In this document: positions 8,266 through 18,129 of the stretch, piece by piece
Numbering within the stretch: the first letter of the stretch is position 1
Layout of the letters: every line of letters begins with the position of its first letter
Source of the DNA: Gammaproteobacteria bacterium
GTDB lineage: Bacteria; Pseudomonadota; Gammaproteobacteria; Chromatiales; Chromatiaceae
Length of the DNA: 64,000 nucleotides
Direction: 5' to 3'
Assembly: GCA_021773975.1 (NCBI GenBank)
Contig: JAJFJN010000038.1
Coordinates: forward strand, 62,001-126,000
Program-made: the position numbers and the translations under genes
Notes under the pieces: model-generated
What the model was told of the DNA's origin: nothing
Seen by the model: only the letters and a program-made list of their open reading frames with translations
Databases searched by the model: none

Positions 8266-9582
8266 CTAACCAGCGCTCTGACTTGGCTGCCCATGAGGAA
8301 GATGCACCTCCTCTACCACACCTGCACCGGGATCATTGAAGGTCTCCATGCAGAGCTCATTTTCGCTCTGCGCAACAATGGTGGTCACGGCAGCATCGCC
8401 GGTGACATTGACGGCGGTGCGCATCATATCCAACAGCCGGTCTACCCCCATGATGAGTGCAATCCCCTCTACCGGCAGGCCTACCTGATTAAACACCATG
8501 GCCAGCATGATCAGCCCTACACCGGGTACTCCGGCGGTGCCAATGGAGGCTAGCACAGCCATACCGATGACGGTGAGATAGCCGGTAATGCCCAGCTCAA
8601 TGCCGTAGACATTAGCGATGAAGACCGTGGCCACGCCCTGCATGATGGCGGTACCGTCCATATTGATAGTGGCACCGAAAGGCACCACGAAGGAGGCAGT
8701 AGAGTTATCGACACCGATACGCTTCTCCACGGTACGCAGAGTGACCGGGATGGTGGCATTGGAGCTGGAGGTGCTGAAGGCAAACACCTGCACTGCACGC
8801 ATCTTGCGCATGAATGTCAAAGGGCTGACTCGCCCCAGCAGCTTCAGCAACAGCATCAGGGTCCCAGTTGCATGAAGCAACAGCACCACTGCCACCACAC
8901 CAAAGTAACTGATCATTGGCAGGATCATCCCCAGACCCTGCTGGGAGAAGGTTTTGGCCATCAGGGCAAAAACACCAAAGGGGGCAATCTGCATCACCAC
9001 GGTCACTACCTGCATCATCACTGCATTAAGGCGCTCGGCACCTTCGGCGATAGGGCGACCTGGCTCACCCACCATCAAGACACAGACGGAGAACAGGATG
9101 GTAAAAAAGATAATCTGCAACATATTGCCGTTGGCATAGGCGGCCACCGGATTGCTGGGAATGAGGTCGATGATGACCTGGCTCAGTGGCGGTGCCGGCG
9201 GTGCGATGAATTCACTTTGTGCCACCGCTGCCATATCGAAGCCTTCTCCTGGCCCCACCAACACGGCGACGGTAATGGCCAAGGTGATGGCCAGGGCAGT
9301 GGTCAGCATAAATAGCAGAAAGGCTTTGAGTCCCACCCGACCCAGGGTGTTGACATCACCGATGCCGCAGACACCACAGATCAGTGAAAAGGTGACCAGC
9401 GGTACCACCAGCATCTTCAGGGCGCTGATGAACATTGCGCCAATAACATGAAACAGACCATTGACTAGGTAATCCTGAACGAAGGCCACGTCGGAGGCGA
9501 AGGCGTTGATCAGGCTTCCGAGCAGCAGCCCGCAGACCATCCAGATAAGGATTTTAGTGGTCATAGTCATTTTCTGCGGCAT
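8266..9582 (-). CDS. Dicarboxylate/amino acid:cation symporter (DAACS family)
   Basis: The 438-residue inner-membrane protein of the GltP/DctA/GltT family takes up C4-dicarboxylates or acidic amino acids with protons or sodium. The re-entrant loop 1 serine motif appears as AFSTSSSNATIPVTL and the cation/substrate motif of membrane segment 7 as NMDGTAIMQG. The later segment GVDRLLDMMRTAVNVTGDAA matches the family's segment 8, including the aspartate and the arginine that select acidic substrates. An arginine here usually points to glutamate/aspartate or dicarboxylates rather than neutral amino acids. It is a single gene; nothing in the neighbourhood fixes its substrate. Confidence 0.9.
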   Translation of the reverse strand: MPQKMTMTTKILIWMVCGLLLGSLINAFASDVAFVQDYLVNGLFHVIGAMFISALKMLVVPLVTFSLICGVCGIGDVNTLGRVGLKAFLLFMLTTALAITLAITVAVLVGPGEGFDMAAVAQSEFIAPPAPPLSQVIIDLIPSNPVAAYANGNMLQIIFFTILFSVCVLMVGEPGRPIAEGAERLNAVMMQVVTVVMQIAPFGVFALMAKTFSQQGLGMILPMISYFGVVAVVLLLHATGTLMLLLKLLGRVSPLTFMRKMRAVQVFAFSTSSSNATIPVTLRTVEKRIGVDNSTASFVVPFGATINMDGTAIMQGVATVFIANVYGIELGITGYLTVIGMAVLASIGTAGVPGVGLIMLAMVFNQVGLPVEGIALIMGVDRLLDMMRTAVNVTGDAAVTTIVAQSENELCMETFNDPGAGVVEEVHLPHGQPSQSAG

Positions 9583-9794
9583 GGGGACTCCAATTTATAG
9601 TTGGGTGATGGTGGGGTCGTCTAATGCGCCTACCCACAATTGGCGAAGAGCGAAGATAGCTGAAAAAAGAGCCGCAACGCAGGGATAGTGCAGGAACAAT
9701 AATCATGCTCTCGCCCTCCCTCTTCTGCTTTTACAACCCGTTGGGTATAAGAAGCTCCAGAATTAACAGTGGCATCCTTAGCTGCCGCAAGATA

Positions 9795-10487
9795 CTAAAC
9801 CCCTTTTCTAATCCTATCCAACTCTCTGGAGTTTAGTATCTTTATATCTTTATTAAGTATTTGTATCACACCACTTTTATCAAAATCACTCAAAACACGC
9901 ACAACTGATTCATAGGTTGCCCCAATCATGCTGGAAAAATCCTTCCGGCTTAATGCGTGGCTTAATATTTTTTTTCTTTTCCTACTATATCCAAATGTTT
10001 TGAGGTTATATATGAGCGCCTCTGCCATGCGCTGACGCACATCCAGATTTGCAAAACTCTTTAGGTGTGATTCAGAGGCACGCAGCTCTTCCGCAAAGAA
10101 CATCATAAAACGGTAGCAAAATAGATTATTTGCCATTAATGCTTCTTGAAAGAGGGTGAGCGGGATGTGTGCTACCGTTGTATCCACCAATGCTTTGCAA
10201 CTTGCCGAATATTGATGGTCACCACCGAACCCTCTGTGACCAACAATTTGCCCATTCATCGCAAGACGCACAATTTGCTCCCTCCCTGTTTTATAGGTGA
10301 TAAACACCTTTGCCTTCCCTTTTATTATAATTTTAGTCCGTTTAGCTGCATCACCTTCTCGAAAGATATAGCTACCTTTTGGGTACTCCTCTATCTCTCT
10401 ACTCTCTTCCAGAATAGCTCTCCATTCTGAAGAGCAACACTCTGCAATCAGCTCATCAATCTGTTGAATGCTTGCCATCTCATTCAT
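9795..10487 (-). CDS. Crp/Fnr-family transcriptional regulator
   Basis: The 230-residue DNA-binding regulator has an N-terminal cyclic-nucleotide-like sensor (about residues 25-120, with GSYIFREGD and KGKAKVFI) and a C-terminal winged helix with LSRKDFSSMIGATYESVVRV. It lacks the spaced cysteine set of true FNR; only a CC pair near residue 17 is present, so an FNR-type iron-sulfur cluster is unlikely. The recognition helix reads YESVVR where FNR has E-SR, so its preferred site may differ from the FNR-like palindromes near narK. The gene is notably A+T-rich and lysine-rich compared with its neighbours, which hints at separate origin. Control of the nitrate genes is a guess from location. Confidence 0.85.
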   Translation of the reverse strand: MNEMASIQQIDELIAECCSSEWRAILEESREIEEYPKGSYIFREGDAAKRTKIIIKGKAKVFITYKTGREQIVRLAMNGQIVGHRGFGGDHQYSASCKALVDTTVAHIPLTLFQEALMANNLFCYRFMMFFAEELRASESHLKSFANLDVRQRMAEALIYNLKTFGYSRKRKKILSHALSRKDFSSMIGATYESVVRVLSDFDKSGVIQILNKDIKILNSRELDRIRKGV

Positions 10488-10810
10488 CTAACACACCAGC
10501 TCTAAATTAAAAGATTCAGCATCTTTGAATTATGCAAAATGCAGTAGCTGCCGATTTACCTCAGCCGCATTCACATTCACTATTATGATTATTTGCGCCA
10601 TTTATCCAGGCACACCGCAAAGAGATGCGATTGATTCACACCCTAAAGACTTAGGTGCATTAATTTGCCAGGAAGGTAATCTATTATTTCTTTATCGCTA
10701 ATACAACATTGGATTACTATTTTGTTATGCGCACACCTTATAATAACCCGCCCTGGATTAATCAGTGAACTGCTCTAGCTAGAGAGTAAATAGCATGCAA
10801 AAAGAGGAAG
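10488..10810. other. Non-coding region before the Crp/Fnr gene
   Basis: About 320 A+T-rich bases hold the promoter of the regulator on the minus strand. No gene, strong palindrome or repeat was recognised apart from the terminator at the far end. Confidence 0.4.
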
Positions 10811-10845
10811 GAAGCAGCCCCACCTTCAATTGGCGGGGCTGCTGA
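10795..10845 (-). terminator. Terminator after the nitrite/sulfite reductase
   Basis: On the minus strand GCAGCCCCGCC pairs with GGTGGGGCTGC (one wobble or mismatch) around an eight-base loop, followed by TTCCTTCCTCTTTTT. It lies just past the stop at 10860. Confidence 0.8.
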
Positions 10846-10859
10846 CAGCTGGTATTTGA

Positions 10860-12896
10860 TTATTTTTTATTACGCTTGGCCTGCATAGTACGGCAAGACA
10901 TACGCGCACGTTTAAGCCAAGCATCAGTCTCTTTAATCAAGTTGGGATAATCCAGCTCATCCAGATCTGCAGACCAATCAGTAAAAGTAGTGAAACGCTC
11001 AGCATACGCCTCTGACACCGCCTGATCATCAGGCAAGGCGGCTATCACCGCTGCAACCATCTGGTCTTCTGCTGGGTTAGTCTCTTCAGCACCTGAGGCT
11101 GTCAGCAACGCGCGCCCAACCAGGGAGAATACATTCTCCATACTCTCCGCGGCCTCTCTGAATTTACGCTTGACAGCAAAGGCATTACGCAGGTTGCGCT
11201 CATAAGCAATATCAAGCAGAAATTTATCCACAGGATCAATCGATGCGCCCGCACACTCACCCACACCTGTCGATTGCACCTTAAACACAGCGCTATCACC
11301 ATGATCACGTTGCAGCATAGGCAACTCAAACTCACGTACTTGAGTTAGATCTTCCAGCAGCTTATCAAAATAATCTGGCCCTAACCGACGGCTCCAGGCA
11401 GAGAATTTCTCATTCTCTTCTTGCCGCTCAGCAAAGGCATCTGCAATCCGTTTTACCGCAATAGGGACACGCACAGCCGGCACCTCTGGTCCAGCAAAGG
11501 CCAAATCACCACCCGCCATCCCACAGCCACCAAGGCGTATAGCGTAAGTGGGTATTAACTGACCAAAGTGTCGACGACCTTTTCCGTAAAAACCAATATC
11601 GGCAAGATCAGAGTGCGCACAGTTGTTTTGGCAGCCATTAACACGGATAACCAGATCATCTGCACCACCATCCAGCATCTTCGCCACCACACGTGACGAG
11701 GTGATGCCTAACTGGCACGTCGTAGTACCCGGACAAGCCACCACATCAGTGCCTGGCTCAATCAGACCTAAATCCAATGCTTTTAAACCCTCAACCAAAG
11801 CAGGGATACCTTGTTCGAGTACATTAAAAACAATCAGTTCCTGATCCTGGGTTGCACGCAGGTGCGAATAGCCCTGCTCCGTTAAGAGCTTATGCAAACC
11901 TCGAAGCTGACCTGCTGTTAAATCCCCACCTGGCACATGCACGGGTACTGCAAATAGATCAGCTTGATGCTGAGCCGTTACCTGCCGAGGCGCGCCATGC
12001 CCACAGGCTGCTGCATCTTCCTGCGCCTGTCGCCATTGGCCAGCTGGTGCCAGATCCACATCAAAGGCAGCAGCGGTACGTGCCAGCTCTTCACGATATT
12101 TTTCGATGAAACCTTCTGCGCCAAAACGCTCAACCAGGAACTTGATACGTGAACGAGACTTCCGTTTACGATCTGAATATTTATCATGCATTGCCAATAC
12201 CGCTTGCGATGCAGGCAGCAACATCTCCTCAGGCAAAAATTCCTCAATAACGATAGCCTGACGTGATTGCGGCCCTAATCCGCCACCCGCAAGTACTTTA
12301 AAGCCTGGTTGGCCTTCGCTATTTCGGGTTGCTACAAAACCTAGATCCTGAATTGCACCCTGGGCACAATCAGCCTCACAACCAGAGTAGGTGATCTTAA
12401 ATTTACGTGGCAGTGATTGCGTCAGTGGATTGCGTACCAAGTAGGCTGCTGTTGATTCGATATAAGGGATAACATCCACATGCTCACGCTGACAGACAGT
12501 CGCCATAGGGCAGCCGGAGACATTTCGCACTGTGTTACCACAGGCTTCACGTGTTGTGATGTTATGCTCTGCCAACAAGCGCAGTAGCTTTGGAGTCTGG
12601 TCAAGCGGTACATCGTTGTACTGAATATCCTGACGGGTCGTAATATGAACGGTCTCCATACAGTCAACTGCATCCAGTCCTTCTGCATAACCCAGAAGAT
12701 AGGAGAGCGGCACATCACCACCCGGCAATTTAGAACGAACCATACAGAGATTTTCCTGCCACTGGCCATAAACCCCGAGCATCAGACGCTCGCCAACCAA
12801 TTGGTTGTGATCAATCTTCTCGTCCAAATAATCCTGCAGGGCAACCTCTAGCCGTTCAAAATCTTCCTGCTTGATGTATTTTTCCGCTTCAATCAC
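10860..12896 (-). CDS. Siroheme nitrite/sulfite reductase (hemoprotein)
   Basis: The 678-residue enzyme reduces nitrite to ammonia or sulfite to sulfide with six electrons. The cluster ligands are visible as ACPGTTTC (Cys388, Cys394) and GCQNNC (Cys422, Cys426), the Cys-x5-Cys and Cys-x3-Cys pairs that hold [4Fe-4S]-siroheme. The internal half-repeat typical of the family shows ACGNTVRNVSGCP and GCEADC in the N-terminal half. There is no NAD(P)H or flavin domain, so electrons must come from ferredoxin or a partner. The nearby nitrate transporters favour assimilatory nitrite reduction, but sulfite reduction cannot be excluded. The start is GTG with AGAGGA seven bases upstream; the nearby ATG is out of frame. 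Confidence 0.85.
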   Translation of the reverse strand: MIEAEKYIKQEDFERLEVALQDYLDEKIDHNQLVGERLMLGVYGQWQENLCMVRSKLPGGDVPLSYLLGYAEGLDAVDCMETVHITTRQDIQYNDVPLDQTPKLLRLLAEHNITTREACGNTVRNVSGCPMATVCQREHVDVIPYIESTAAYLVRNPLTQSLPRKFKITYSGCEADCAQGAIQDLGFVATRNSEGQPGFKVLAGGGLGPQSRQAIVIEEFLPEEMLLPASQAVLAMHDKYSDRKRKSRSRIKFLVERFGAEGFIEKYREELARTAAAFDVDLAPAGQWRQAQEDAAACGHGAPRQVTAQHQADLFAVPVHVPGGDLTAGQLRGLHKLLTEQGYSHLRATQDQELIVFNVLEQGIPALVEGLKALDLGLIEPGTDVVACPGTTTCQLGITSSRVVAKMLDGGADDLVIRVNGCQNNCAHSDLADIGFYGKGRRHFGQLIPTYAIRLGGCGMAGGDLAFAGPEVPAVRVPIAVKRIADAFAERQEENEKFSAWSRRLGPDYFDKLLEDLTQVREFELPMLQRDHGDSAVFKVQSTGVGECAGASIDPVDKFLLDIAYERNLRNAFAVKRKFREAAESMENVFSLVGRALLTASGAEETNPAEDQMVAAVIAALPDDQAVSEAYAERFTTFTDWSADLDELDYPNLIKETDAWLKRARMSCRTMQAKRNKK

Positions 12897-12921
12897 AGTG
12901 CATTCCTCTTAAAACTAAAAT

Positions 12922-12947
12922 AAAAAACCCGGTTAATTAAACCGGGT
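12922..12947 (-). terminator. Hairpin with U-run in the leader of the nitrite/sulfite reductase
   Basis: An eight-pair stem, ACCCGGTT and AACCGGGT with a five-base loop, is followed by TTTTTA on the minus strand. It ends about 26 bases before the GTG start of the reductase. The upstream acetolactate synthase gene has its own hairpin near 13052-13083, so this one looks like a leader attenuator, comparable in position to the NasR-controlled terminator of the Klebsiella nas operon. Confidence 0.65.
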
Positions 12948-13051
12948 GTGATGATCTATTTTACATGACGCGCCTTATCGCCAAAATAGGTTATTCGCTC
13001 TATTACTAGCACTTATTGGAATAAGGAACAAAAGGCACTGTGGAGATAAGA

Positions 13052-13083
13052 GACCAGCCAAGTAGCATTGCTACCTGACTGGT
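13052..13083 (-). terminator. Hairpin after acetolactate synthase
   Basis: ACCAG-C-CA-A-GTAGC and the matching GCTAC-C-TG-A-CTGGT arms fold into an interrupted stem with a three-base loop, followed by CTCTTATCTCC on the minus strand. It begins within 10 bases of the stop codon. The U-content after the stem is modest. Confidence 0.55.
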
Positions 13084-13090
13084 TTAATAA

Positions 13091-14818
13091 CTAATCCTCT
13101 GAACAGCAGCTACAACTCGGCGCAAGGTGCATCTTGTGCTGACCTTGGCCCGCTTCAATCATCGGATAAACATTCTCTTCTTGGTCAATCATTACCTCAA
13201 CCAATACCAGCTGATCCTTTATTGCAAAGGCCTTACGTAACGTAGATTCCAGCTCTGCTGGTTTCTCTACGCGCATGCCCACATGTCCATAGGCTTCAGC
13301 CACTTTGACAAAGTTTGGCGAGCCATCCAACGCTACCGCTGAATAGCGCCCATCCATAAAAAATTCCTGTAGCTGACGCACCATACCCAGATGATTATTA
13401 TTGAGCAAAATAATTTTTAGCGGCAGATTATATTGCTTGCAGGTTGCCAACTCCTGAATATTCATCTGTAGGCTACCATCACCCGTTATGCAGATTACCT
13501 CAGATGCAGGGTGCGCCAATTTAGCCCCAATAGCCGCAGGCAAGCCAAAACCCATGGTGCCAAAACCACCTGAATTGAGCCAACGTGCCGGCTGATCAAA
13601 CTTAAAATGCTGTGCCGCCCACATCTGATGCTGACCCACATCTGAAGCCACATAAACATCATCACCCGCAATTTTTTGCAGAGTTTCAATCGCTAGCTGT
13701 GGTTTTATCAATTCACTTTCAGCATCGTATTGCAGGCACTCCTTCTCCCGCCATTCATTGATCTGTGACCACCATGATTTAAGCAGCGCTGCATCAGGCT
13801 GGCACTTATGCTCTTTCACTATCTTGACCATCTCAGTCAGCACCTCCTGTACCAAACCCACGATGGGAATATGCACCCGCACATTCTTGGAGATAGAGGC
13901 TGGGTCAATATCGATGTGAATAATCTTGGCATCCGGGCAAAACTCTTTTATTTTGCCTGTAACACGATCATCAAAACGTGCGCCAATAGCAATCAACACA
14001 TCACAATCATGCATCGCCATATTGGCTTCATAGGTGCCGTGCATTCCCAACATGCCAAGAAATTGTTTATCGGTAGCAGGATAAGCACCCAATCCCATCA
14101 AAGTGCTGGTAATAGGAAAACCCAGAATTTTCACCAACTCACGTAACTCTTTGACACCATCGCCAATGACCACACCACCACCAGAATAGATCACCGGTTG
14201 GCTGGCTGACAGCATCAGGTCAACTGCCTTTTTAATCTGCCCCTTATGGCCTTTTTTCACAGGATTATAAGAGCGCAACGTAACCTTTTTAGGATAGCGG
14301 AAAGGGATTTTGATCAAGGGATCAGTCACATCTTTTGGTACATCGATAACAACAGGGCCAGGCCGCCCTGAAGTTGCAATATAGAATGCCTTTTTAATGG
14401 TCTCAGCCAGGTCATGGACATCCTTAACCAGAAAATTATGTTTTACACAGGGGCGCGTAATACCAATAGCGTCCACCTCTTGGAAGGCATCACTGCCAAT
14501 AAACGGCGTAGGCACTTGACCCGTAAAGACCACCATTGGAATAGAATCCATGAAGGCTGTGGCAATACCCGTCAATGCATTGGTAGCACCAGGACCAGAA
14601 GTAACCAGCGCAACACCAGGTTGCCCCGTGGCGCGAGCATAGCCATCCGCCGCATGAATAGCTGCCTGCTCATGCCGCACTAGAATATGCTTAACATCCT
14701 GTTGCTGAAAGAGCGCATCATAGATGTGCAACACTGCTCCACCGGGATACCCAAACAGATGTCCAATGCCCTCTTTTTTTAGACTCTGAATCAGAATCTC
14801 AGCACCATTCAATTCCAC
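13091..14818 (-). CDS. ilvB: Acetolactate synthase large subunit
   Basis: This 575-residue thiamine-diphosphate enzyme condenses two pyruvates, or pyruvate and 2-oxobutyrate, at the first common step of branched-chain amino acid synthesis. The N-terminal domain has the catalytic glutamate in RHEQAAIHAADGYAR and the block TSGPGATNALTGIA. The C-terminal domain has the cofactor motif GDGSLQMNIQEL ending in NNNHLGMVRQ. Length and motifs suit IlvB/IlvI rather than the catabolic AlsS. No small regulatory subunit (ilvN/ilvH) or ilvC follows; the next gene is the siroheme reductase. The tail ends in a short cysteine-rich run, CSCCSED, not usual for the family. Confidence 0.88.
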   Translation of the reverse strand: MELNGAEILIQSLKKEGIGHLFGYPGGAVLHIYDALFQQQDVKHILVRHEQAAIHAADGYARATGQPGVALVTSGPGATNALTGIATAFMDSIPMVVFTGQVPTPFIGSDAFQEVDAIGITRPCVKHNFLVKDVHDLAETIKKAFYIATSGRPGPVVIDVPKDVTDPLIKIPFRYPKKVTLRSYNPVKKGHKGQIKKAVDLMLSASQPVIYSGGGVVIGDGVKELRELVKILGFPITSTLMGLGAYPATDKQFLGMLGMHGTYEANMAMHDCDVLIAIGARFDDRVTGKIKEFCPDAKIIHIDIDPASISKNVRVHIPIVGLVQEVLTEMVKIVKEHKCQPDAALLKSWWSQINEWREKECLQYDAESELIKPQLAIETLQKIAGDDVYVASDVGQHQMWAAQHFKFDQPARWLNSGGFGTMGFGLPAAIGAKLAHPASEVICITGDGSLQMNIQELATCKQYNLPLKIILLNNNHLGMVRQLQEFFMDGRYSAVALDGSPNFVKVAEAYGHVGMRVEKPAELESTLRKAFAIKDQLVLVEVMIDQEENVYPMIEAGQGQHKMHLAPSCSCCSED

Positions 14819-14910
14819 GCAATCACCTCTAAACTAACTAATTTACTCAACAATACCACCAGAGAAGCGCAACTATCTACCCGGCATACTTAATTTTAAA
14901 TCTTTACCTA

Positions 14911-14945
14911 ATAAAAAAGCCCCGCTAAAACTAGCGGGGCTTTTA
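14911..14945 (-). terminator. Terminator after groEL
   Basis: AAGCCCCGCTA and TAGCGGGGCTT form a GC-rich stem with a short loop, followed on the minus strand by TTTTTTATT. It lies just past the groEL stop. Confidence 0.9.
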
Positions 14946-14967
14946 ACGTACAGTTGTTACAAACAGC

Positions 14968-16689
<1,722 letters not shown>

Positions 16690-16713
16690 TTACAAAGGTT
16701 GCTGAGAGCTGGA

Positions 16714-17004
16714 TTAGGACTCTACAACACCCACGATATCTTCTTCGCGCATGACGAGAAGATCTTCACCGTCAACCTTCACCTCAGTACCGGAGTACTT
16801 GCCAAACAGCACGGTGTCGCCAACCTTTACATCCAGAGGACGTACGTCGCCATTTTCCAGGATCTTGCCATGACCAGCAGCCAGGATCTCACCCAACATC
16901 TGTTTCTCAGTAGCAGCATCTGGAAGGATAATGCCACCTGCGGTGGTGCGCTCTTCTTCCTTACGACGAACGATCACACGATCGTGCAGCGGACGAATAT
17001 TCAT
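16714..17004 (-). CDS. groES: Co-chaperonin GroES (10 kDa)
   Basis: The 96-residue lid of the GroEL chamber begins [16 protein letters not shown]. The mobile loop that contacts GroEL is visible as [14 protein letters not shown] (about residues 18-31), and the roof region as [19 protein letters not shown]. It is the first gene of the groESL operon, preceded by a perfect CIRCE operator and a good sigma-70 promoter. Confidence 0.98.
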   Translation of the reverse strand: MNIRPLHDRVIVRRKEEERTTAGGIILPDAATEKQMLGEILAAGHGKILENGDVRPLDVKVGDTVLFGKYSGTEVKVDGEDLLVMREEDIVGVVES

Positions 17005-17067
17005 TGATTGCTATCTCCGTTAGTAGTAGCTAGATAAATTATTTCACAAGTTTAAAGCGGCAAGCTA

Positions 17068-17094
17068 TTAGCACTCGCCACATGTGAGTGCTAA
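17068..17094 (-). promoter_or_regulatory. CIRCE operator of groESL
   Basis: TTAGCACTC-N9-GAGTGCTAA is an exact match to the CIRCE inverted repeat bound by the HrcA repressor. It overlaps the -10/start region of the groES promoter and lies about 65 bases before the groES ATG. HrcA control is therefore expected; hrcA itself is not in the window. Confidence 0.95.
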
Positions 17095-17121
17095 TAATAG
17101 GGGCGAAAAGTGCATAGTCAA
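17094..17121 (-). promoter_or_regulatory. Sigma-70-type promoter of groESL
   Basis: On the minus strand TTGACT (17116-17121) and TATTAT (17094-17099) are separated by 16 bases and directly abut the CIRCE operator. HrcA bound there would block transcription. No sigma-32 consensus was recognised. Confidence 0.7.
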
Positions 17122-17243
17122 GGGGCGGCTAAAAAAAAAGATTAACTTAAAGGGAAGAAAAAACCCTGCCACGGATGATTGGCTCTCAAATACAAACACC
17201 CAAACCACATGCCTATTGTTTAGGGGAACGGGATTTTTAAGAC

Positions 17244-17690
17244 TTAATCATCTTCACGCCGATATTCGGCATCAATAATACGGGGATCTGAATCAGATTT
17301 TGGCTGCACTGCGGATGAGGCAGGCCAGATAGCATTACTGCGCTTGAGAAACCACAGCACGATGCCACGGCGAGCCGCTGGAATCAGGCAGATAAAACCA
17401 AGGGCATCGGTCACAAACCCGGGGAGCAACAGCAACAGGCCGGCGATTAATAGCAATATCCCCTCCATCATCTCGATGGCAGGGATTTCACCACGCCCCA
17501 TGCTCTCTCTGACCCGCATGGCCGTGGTAAAGCCTTGTACCCGAACCAGCACACCACCCAACGCCGCTGTGAATAACACCAGCATTACGGTAGAAAAAGC
17601 ACCAATTTCAGTACCTACCTGCACCATAAAGTAAAGCTCAACGGCAGGAGCACCAACAAAGATCAATAAAAATATAAAGCCAGGATTCAT
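17244..17690 (-). CDS. fxsA: FxsA-family membrane protein
   Basis: A 148-residue inner-membrane protein of the FxsA family, named for the E. coli protein whose overproduction relieves F-plasmid exclusion of phage T7; its normal role is unknown. Features seen are the opening FIFLLIFVGAPAVELYFMVQVG, the GGVLVRVQG turn, and the hairpin LLLIAGLLLLLPGFVTDALG followed by a cytoplasmic tail. Three to four membrane segments are likely. The ATG at 17690 is preferred over an in-frame TTG two codons upstream. It is divergent from cutA, and this neighbourhood (groESL, fxsA, cutA, dsbD) recurs in related gammaproteobacteria. Confidence 0.9.
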   Translation of the reverse strand: MNPGFIFLLIFVGAPAVELYFMVQVGTEIGAFSTVMLVLFTAALGGVLVRVQGFTTAMRVRESMGRGEIPAIEMMEGILLLIAGLLLLLPGFVTDALGFICLIPAARRGIVLWFLKRSNAIWPASSAVQPKSDSDPRIIDAEYRREDD

Positions 17691-17802
17691 AGCCAAAGCG
17701 CGTTATGGATGAGACAAACACCATACCCCGACCTCCACTCTCTGACAACTATCTACTCGGCGGCAACTGACAACCGCCCCTATTATCCTGTATCTTTGCG
17801 CG

Positions 17803-18129
17803 ATGCCATCTTCCACCCTCATCGTACTCTGCACCTGCCCCACTCAGATCGCGGCAGAAGAGATTGCAAGCACCCTGGTCGAACAGGGCGTTGCTGCCTG
17901 CATCAACATAATTCCAAAGATCATCTCTATCTATAAATGGCAGGACAAGCTGGAGATGGATAATGAGGTACTAATGCTGGTTAAAACAGATCAATCACGC
18001 TATCAAGATCTTGAGCAGGCACTCCTCTCGCTGCACCCCTATGAACTTCCTGAAATCATCGCTGTCCCTGTAGATCAGGGTCTGACTGGGTACCTGAATT
18101 GGGTTACACAATGTACAAAAAATTTATGA
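17803..18129 (+). CDS. cutA: Divalent-cation tolerance protein CutA
   Basis: The 108-residue CutA1 family protein forms a small cytoplasmic trimer resembling PII proteins; in E. coli it is linked to copper tolerance, though its biochemical role is uncertain. The family blocks are all visible: LCTCPTQIAAEEIASTLVEQ, GVAACINIIP, SIYKWQDKLE and HPYELPEIIAVPV. The stop overlaps the proposed dsbD start in an ATGA arrangement, so the two genes are probably translated together. Confidence 0.93.
   Translation: MPSSTLIVLCTCPTQIAAEEIASTLVEQGVAACINIIPKIISIYKWQDKLEMDNEVLMLVKTDQSRYQDLEQALLSLHPYELPEIIAVPVDQGLTGYLNWVTQCTKNL

Noticed and set aside
18099..18125. Upstream starts for dsbD (TTG at 18099, ATG at 18111)
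   Set aside because: The ATG at 18126 overlaps the cutA stop as ATGA and begins directly at a clean signal peptide.
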